Assembly (NCBI GenBank): GCA_027493775.1
Contig: JAOSKE010000004.1
Span: forward strand, 1 to 64,000
Length of the DNA: 64,000 bases
DNA from: Kiritimatiellia bacterium
GTDB taxonomy: Bacteria; Verrucomicrobiota; Kiritimatiellia; CAIVKH01
Direction: 5' to 3'
This document shows positions 59,558-64,000 of this stretch, piece by piece. Position numbers and translations under genes: made by a program. The stretch's first letter is position 1. Every line of letters begins with the position of its first letter. The notes beneath the pieces were generated by a model. The model ran no database searches. It saw nothing but the letters and a program-made list of their open reading frames with translations, and had not been told where the DNA came from.

Positions 59558-60781
59558 ATGAACGAAGCAATTAAAAAAATGCGGAGCAAGGCGCTCGCTT
59601 TCGGCGTGCTGGGAACCGGCGCGACAATCGCTGGCTATTTCATTGCGGGCCAGCAGCAGTTCTTCCAGTCGTGGTTGATCGGCTTCCTTTACGTCTTTGC
59701 CTTCGCCTGCGGTGGAATGGGATTTCTGATGATCCACCACCTTGCGCCCGGCAAGTGGAGTTTGGTCTTGCAGCGCCTGCACGAAGCGGCCACGCGCACC
59801 TTCCCGTTGATTCTCATTCTCTTCATCCCCGTCATCATGGGAATGAATGATCTGTATCCGTGGATCAATCCCTCCGCGCATAACGACCACGTGCTGGAGG
59901 AGGTCATGCACCACAAGGGCATGTATCTTAACGTCCACGATTTCTTCTTGCGCGCCGCGATTTATTTTGTGATCTGGATGGCCTTCGCCGCCCTCTTGTC
60001 GCGCTGGTCCCGCCAACAGGACGCAAGCCGCGATACGGCGGAAGCGGAGAAGCTCGCGCTCAAAATGCGGATGCTCAGCGGCATCGGGCTCGTAATCTTC
60101 GGACTGGCCGTGACCTTCGCCTCCTTCGACTGGGCCATGTCGGTCGAGCCGAAATGGTATTCCACCGTTTATGGCGCTATGCTCATGATGGCGCAGGGCG
60201 TCGCGACTTTGTCGCTGTTTGCCATCATTGCCTTCAAGCTCGCATCCTCCGACAAGCAGTACGGATCGGTGATCGGCGCCCAGCAATACCACGACATTGG
60301 CAATATGATGTTTGCGTTTCTGGTGTTGTTCACCTACCTAGGCACCGGAGAGTTGATCATTCTTTGGTCGGGCAACTTGCCGGAAGAAATTGAGCACTAC
60401 ATCATTCGGATGAAAGACCCGTGGACGCAGCTCATCGTCGGCCTGACGCTCCTCCACTTCACCTTGCCATTTCTCATCATGCTGTGGAAGAGCAACAAAC
60501 GGAACCCGCGTCGCCTTTCATGGATTGCCGCGTGGCTGTTGGTCACGTCCTTGTTCGTGTACTTCTGGTATCTGCTGCCGCCGCTTCGCCCCGAGCCGCC
60601 GTACTTCCACTGGATGGATTTCACGGCGCCGATCGGGTTGTTCGGTCTGTGGTTGTTTGTGTTCCTCGGCTCATTGAGCAAGCGCCCGCTGCTGCCGCAA
60701 AAAGACCCGCGCTTCCCTGCGGTGGTTGCGCAGTTGGCCGGCAAGAGTTCCGGATCGGAGGCCGTTGTGTCCCATGGATAA
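59558..60781 (+). CDS. actF: Alternative complex III, membrane subunit ActF
   Basis: About 407 residues, NrfD-like relative of ActC with ten predicted helices (GGMGFLMIHHLAPGKWSLVLQ, ILILFIPVIMG, FASFDWAMSVEPKWYST, MMFAFLVLFTYLGTGELIILW). Motifs SVEPKWYS and NLPEEIEHYI are typical of ActF. ATG 59558 lies 4 bases after the actE stop. Intact frame. The next gene overlaps by 8 bases. Confidence 0.92.
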   Translation: MNEAIKKMRSKALAFGVLGTGATIAGYFIAGQQQFFQSWLIGFLYVFAFACGGMGFLMIHHLAPGKWSLVLQRLHEAATRTFPLILILFIPVIMGMNDLYPWINPSAHNDHVLEEVMHHKGMYLNVHDFFLRAAIYFVIWMAFAALLSRWSRQQDASRDTAEAEKLALKMRMLSGIGLVIFGLAVTFASFDWAMSVEPKWYSTVYGAMLMMAQGVATLSLFAIIAFKLASSDKQYGSVIGAQQYHDIGNMMFAFLVLFTYLGTGELIILWSGNLPEEIEHYIIRMKDPWTQLIVGLTLLHFTLPFLIMLWKSNKRNPRRLSWIAAWLLVTSLFVYFWYLLPPLRPEPPYFHWMDFTAPIGLFGLWLFVFLGSLSKRPLLPQKDPRFPAVVAQLAGKSSGSEAVVSHG

Positions 60782-61184
60782 TCCTTCGACTCATACGACA
60801 AAAAATCCGAGCGGCAAGAACTTTGATGACAGCGATATCAAGTTCGGCCAGGTGATGATGTTCCTCATTTATTCGGCCATCTTCCTCGCCGTCCTTTTTG
60901 TTGGATTGCGGATGATGTATAAGACGTATTTGGCCAGTCGAGATCAGGCGGAGGTTTCGGCGCCATCGTTTGTTCACGACTCGCGCGTAATTCCGCCCGA
61001 GCCGCGTTTGCTGACGGACGAACCGGCGGCATGGGCGGAAGAATTGGCGCGTCAGAAATCGAACATTGATCACTACGGATGGATGGATCAAAAAGCCGAA
61101 ATCGTGCGCATTCCGGTTGAACGCGCGATTGATTTGATTGCTGAACAGGGGCTTCCTGCTAGGGGAGAGTCGGACGCGAAATGA
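60774..61184 (+). CDS. Membrane protein of unknown function in the act-cox operon
   Basis: 136 residues: one transmembrane helix (about 28-50), then a periplasmic part ending in the motif HYGWMDQKAEIVRIPVERAI and DLIAEQGLP. I recall similar short proteins with an R-I-P-V-x-R-A motif between ActF and SCO1 genes in other bacteria, but have no function for them. It overlaps actF by 8 bases and SCO1 by 4, so it is tightly coupled; a role in ACIII/oxidase assembly is a reasonable guess. Confidence 0.6.
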   Translation: MDNPSTHTTKNPSGKNFDDSDIKFGQVMMFLIYSAIFLAVLFVGLRMMYKTYLASRDQAEVSAPSFVHDSRVIPPEPRLLTDEPAAWAEELARQKSNIDHYGWMDQKAEIVRIPVERAIDLIAEQGLPARGESDAK

Positions 61185-62026
61185 TCAAACGCTTCGTCAT
61201 TCCGGCCTTGTTCAGCGTGCTTGTCGTCAGCGCCCCGCTCTTCGCGGCGACGCGCTCCACGCCGATTGAGGCCAAAAACGAGCCGCCGCCGCCCGAGGTG
61301 CTTACACGCGCCGGATTTGAACAAAAATTGGGCACACAGCTCCCGATGGACACCCTCGTTCGCGACGAAGAAGGGCAAATGGTTCCGCTCGGCTCGTTTT
61401 TTAACAACGGTCGTCCGGTCGTCTTTTCGCTCGTTTATTATGAGTGTCCGATGTTGTGCAATTACATTCTCAACGGTGAGGTAGATGCGCTACGCGAACT
61501 CGCATTTGTTCCGGGCAAGGATTACGACATTGTTACGTTGAGCTTCAATCACGAGGAAACCCACGTTCTGGCGGCGAAGAAAAAAGCGAATTATCTCAAA
61601 TCGTTTGATCGCGCCGGGGCGGCCGAAAACTGGCACTTCCTGACTGCGGATGAGGCGCCGATTCAGGCGATTACCTCGGCGGCGGGCTTTACCTTTGCAT
61701 GGGATGAAAAGTCGCAGGAATACGCGCATGGCACCGGCATCATGGTGGTGACGCCGGAGGGAAAGCTCTCACACTATTTTTACGGAGTTCAGTTTTCGCC
61801 CCGCGATTTGCGCCTCGCGCTGGTAGAGGCGTCTTCCGGCGCAATCGGCAGCCCGGTGGACCAGCTCATGCTGTATTGCTATCACTACAACCCGGCGATG
61901 GGCGGTTATACGACCGCGGTAATGAACATTGTGCGCATCGCCTGCTTTGCGACGATTGCGGCGCTGGCGCTGTTTATTGTGATGGCTCGACGGAAGGAAC
62001 GGAGGTTGCGCCCGGCGGCGGCCTAG
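61181..62026 (+). CDS. SCO1/SenC copper chaperone
   Basis: 281 residues. Signal peptide (first 22 residues), thioredoxin-like domain with the copper-binding CPMLC motif in YYECPMLCNYIL, the distal His in YAHGTGIMVV, and a C-terminal transmembrane helix (about 248-268), which is found in the longer membrane-bound SCO variants. It delivers copper to the CuA centre of subunit II, encoded next. ATGA overlap with the preceding gene. Confidence 0.9.
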   Translation: MIKRFVIPALFSVLVVSAPLFAATRSTPIEAKNEPPPPEVLTRAGFEQKLGTQLPMDTLVRDEEGQMVPLGSFFNNGRPVVFSLVYYECPMLCNYILNGEVDALRELAFVPGKDYDIVTLSFNHEETHVLAAKKKANYLKSFDRAGAAENWHFLTADEAPIQAITSAAGFTFAWDEKSQEYAHGTGIMVVTPEGKLSHYFYGVQFSPRDLRLALVEASSGAIGSPVDQLMLYCYHYNPAMGGYTTAVMNIVRIACFATIAALALFIVMARRKERRLRPAAA

Positions 62027-62047
62027 CGTCATGATGCGGTACGATTT

Positions 62048-62995
62048 ATGAAGAGTATTTTTTCACTACTGACAGACAGCGCTTCGACCTCGGCGTCGCA
62101 GATGGATGCGATCTACCTCTTTCTTGTCCTGGTCAGCATTTTTGTCTGCATCGTCGTGTTCGGCATGTCTGCGGTGTTTGTAATCCGCTATCGCCGCCGG
62201 CCCGGTCATTCCGCCGTCCAATCCCCTGAAGACAGCAAACTTGAGATGATCGTCGGCGGGCTGTTGCTCGTTCTCGTGATGGCGCTGTTCGGATGGGGTT
62301 CGCGCGTTTATTTCCACAACTCGCGCCCGCCTGCCGACGCAATGGAAATCATGGTCACCGGCAAACAGTGGATGTGGAAAGTCCAACACCCCAGCGGCAA
62401 GCGCGAGATCAACAACCTCACCGTTCCCATGGGTCAGCCCGTCAAATTGACGATGACCTCGGAAGATGTCATTCACAGCTTCTTTATTCCCGCCTTCCGC
62501 ATCAAGCAGGACGTGTTGCCGGGCCGCTACACGCGCATGTGGTTTGAGGCAACGAAACCAGGGCGCTACCATCTGTTCTGCGCGGAGTTTTGCGGAACCG
62601 AACACTCGCTGATGGGCGGCTGGGTTGATGTCGTCACTCCTGCGGAATACGAGGAGTGGGTCAAAGGCGACGGCGCTGTTGCCGCGAATGAAACTCCCGT
62701 GCAGACCGGCGAACGTCTGTTCACTACACTGGGCTGCGCCACCTGCCACGGCGCAACCGGCAGCCGACTTGGTCCGGACCTTAATGATTTGGCCGGAAGC
62801 ACGGTCAAGCTTTCCGATGGAACGGAACGAGTCGCCGATGACGACTACCTGCGCGAATCAATTTTGGACTCGCAGGCCAGCATCGTGGCGGGCTATCCAC
62901 CGGTCATGCCGGTATTCCGCGGCATGATTAATGAAGACCAGCTCATGCAATTGATCGCGTACATCAAGAGCCTGGGCGGGGGAGCGTCGAATTGA
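62048..62995 (+). CDS. coxB: Cytochrome c oxidase subunit II with fused cytochrome c
   Basis: 315 residues, intact. Two N-terminal helices (about 18-42 and 60-80), cupredoxin domain with the CuA ligands in VIHSFFIPAFRIKQD (His) and CAEFCGTEHSLM (two Cys, Glu, His, Met), then a C-terminal cytochrome c domain with CATCHG and a distal Met in PVMPVFRG. A caa3-type subunit II, fitting electron transfer directly from ACIII. coxA starts 1 base after the stop. Confidence 0.95.
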   Translation: MKSIFSLLTDSASTSASQMDAIYLFLVLVSIFVCIVVFGMSAVFVIRYRRRPGHSAVQSPEDSKLEMIVGGLLLVLVMALFGWGSRVYFHNSRPPADAMEIMVTGKQWMWKVQHPSGKREINNLTVPMGQPVKLTMTSEDVIHSFFIPAFRIKQDVLPGRYTRMWFEATKPGRYHLFCAEFCGTEHSLMGGWVDVVTPAEYEEWVKGDGAVAANETPVQTGERLFTTLGCATCHGATGSRLGPDLNDLAGSTVKLSDGTERVADDDYLRESILDSQASIVAGYPPVMPVFRGMINEDQLMQLIAYIKSLGGGASN

Positions 62996-62996
62996 C

Positions 62997-64000
62997 ATGA
63001 GCGAGCCGATGACCACTACGCCTTCCAACGATCCGCCGAAGAACTACCTGAATAACGGATCAACGATCCGCTCGTGGCTTCTGACGAAGGATCATAAACG
63101 CATCGGGTGCTTTACCTCATCTCGATTGCCACGTTCTTCCTGATCGGCGGTCTCGCCGCATTGGTTTTTCGCACCGAACTACTCACGCCCCAGGCTGATC
63201 TTGTTCAGTCGGACACCTACAACAAATTATTCACCGCGCACGGCATTTTGATGCTCTTCTTCTTCCTCGTCCCGGGCGTGCCCGCGATTATGGGGAACTT
63301 CCTAGTTCCGATTATGGTCGGCGCGAAGGACCTCGCCTTCCCGCGTCTGAACCTGATGAGCTGGTACGTGTTTATGATCGGCGGTTTATTCGCGCTCGGC
63401 GCGATCATCACCGGCGGCGTGGACACCGGATGGACCTTCTATACTCCGTACAGCAGCATGTACGCGAATTCCAAGGTGATCTTGGCTGTTGCCGGAGCAT
63501 TCATATCAGGGTTCTCGTCCATCATGACGGCGATTAATATCATTGTCACCGTCCACAAGATGCGAGCGCCCGGACTGACGTGGTTTCGGCTTCCGTTGTT
63601 TATCTGGGTCCATCTATGCGACCAGCCTTGTGGTTGTGCTCGGCACGCCGGTCGTTGCGATCACGTTGACCATGGTCTTTATCGAGCGCGCATTCGGAAT
63701 CGGAATCTTCGACCCCGCCCTCGGCGGCGATCCAATCTTGTTCCAGCACCTCTTCTGGTTCTATTCACACCCCGCCGTATACATCACCGTTCTTCCTGCA
63801 ATGGGCGTGATCAGTGAAGTCATTGCGTGTTTCTCCCGTCGCCGGGTGTATGGCTACACATTTGTCGCCCTTTCCTCACTCGCTATTGCGGTGATCGGGT
63901 TCTTCGTCTGGGGCCACCACATGTTTGTCAGCGGCCAGTCGGTTTATGCTGGCTTGATCTTTTCCTTCCTTTCCTTCTTCGTCGGCATTCCAACTGCGAT
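62997..64000 (+). CDS. coxA: Cytochrome c oxidase subunit I, 5' part (two frameshifts; runs off the window)
   Basis: Haem-copper oxidase subunit I; the window ends about 330 residues in. Visible ligands: His of the low-spin haem in [11 protein letters not shown], the CuB His and cross-linked Tyr in [10 protein letters not shown], and the CuB His pair in WGHHMF. The frame is broken at GGG 63105-63107 (one G missing: the KRIG segment should continue VLYLIS) and at GGG 63606-63608 (one G too many: FIWSIYATS). Both are homopolymer indels in an essential gene, which argues for sequencing error. Last visible gene of the operon. Confidence 0.92.

Overview
The window looks like a chromosome segment of an uncultured bacterium of the PVC superphylum (Verrucomicrobiota/Kiritimatiellota/Lentisphaerota-like). 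The pointers are an alternative complex III (ActABCDEF) operon joined to SCO1 and an aa3-type oxidase, large YD-repeat (RHS) proteins with many orphan 3' ends, LamG-HYR and BspA-type leucine-rich secreted proteins, and dense interspersed palindromic repeats. The phylum call is inference; no rRNA or tRNA gene was recognised.

Layout. 1-5.6 kb: a hairpin-rich non-coding stretch, an XRE repressor, a CHC2/Toprim/P-loop primase-helicase and a tyrosine recombinase; together they resemble the replication/integration module of a mobile element. 5.6-14.6 kb: an orphan RHS tip with partner, an AbrB-like protein, then an IS pile-up (truncated IS110; an IS3 element with an ISL3 inserted in its frameshift window; a truncated second ISL3; IS1380 copy 1; an IS4-type element). 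14.7-30.2 kb: a secreted LamG-HYR protein, a membrane-anchored protein and one full RHS protein, followed by RHS 3'-end fragments, most ending in a new Cys-rich tip followed by a small membrane or lipoprotein gene. REP-like repeats and a truncated REP-type transposase gene are scattered among them. 30.2-32.55 kb: non-coding interspersed repeats with a period near 0.3 kb. 32.55-33.2 kb: a PIN/ribbon-helix-helix toxin-antitoxin pair. 33.4-41.1 kb: a heavy-metal RND efflux operon (anti-sigma-like protein, CnrX/CpxP-like sensor, outer membrane factor, adaptor, CusA-type pump). 41.2-49.2 kb: a tandem array of an unrecognised two-gene secreted family (here 'A' and 'B'), order B0-A1-B1-A2-B2-A3-B3, broken by IS1380 copy 2 and fused at its end to a leucine-rich repeat gene. 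49.3-53.0 kb: a CBS/DRTGG manganese pyrophosphatase divergent from a type I pullulanase. 53.1-64 kb: actABCDEF, an unknown membrane protein, SCO1, coxB and the start of coxA, all on the plus strand.

How the parts work together. The last 11 kb encode a respiratory chain segment: ACIII oxidises quinol and passes electrons to the CuA/cytochrome c subunit II and the subunit I haem-copper site, with SCO1 supplying copper. The RND operon would export monovalent copper/silver or similar ions. The RHS region reads as a polymorphic surface-protein locus with a store of alternative tips.

A caution applies throughout: at least sixteen genes, including core respiratory genes, are broken by single-base indels, most of them in short homopolymers. 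I read these mainly as sequencing errors and give joined coordinates, noting each break.
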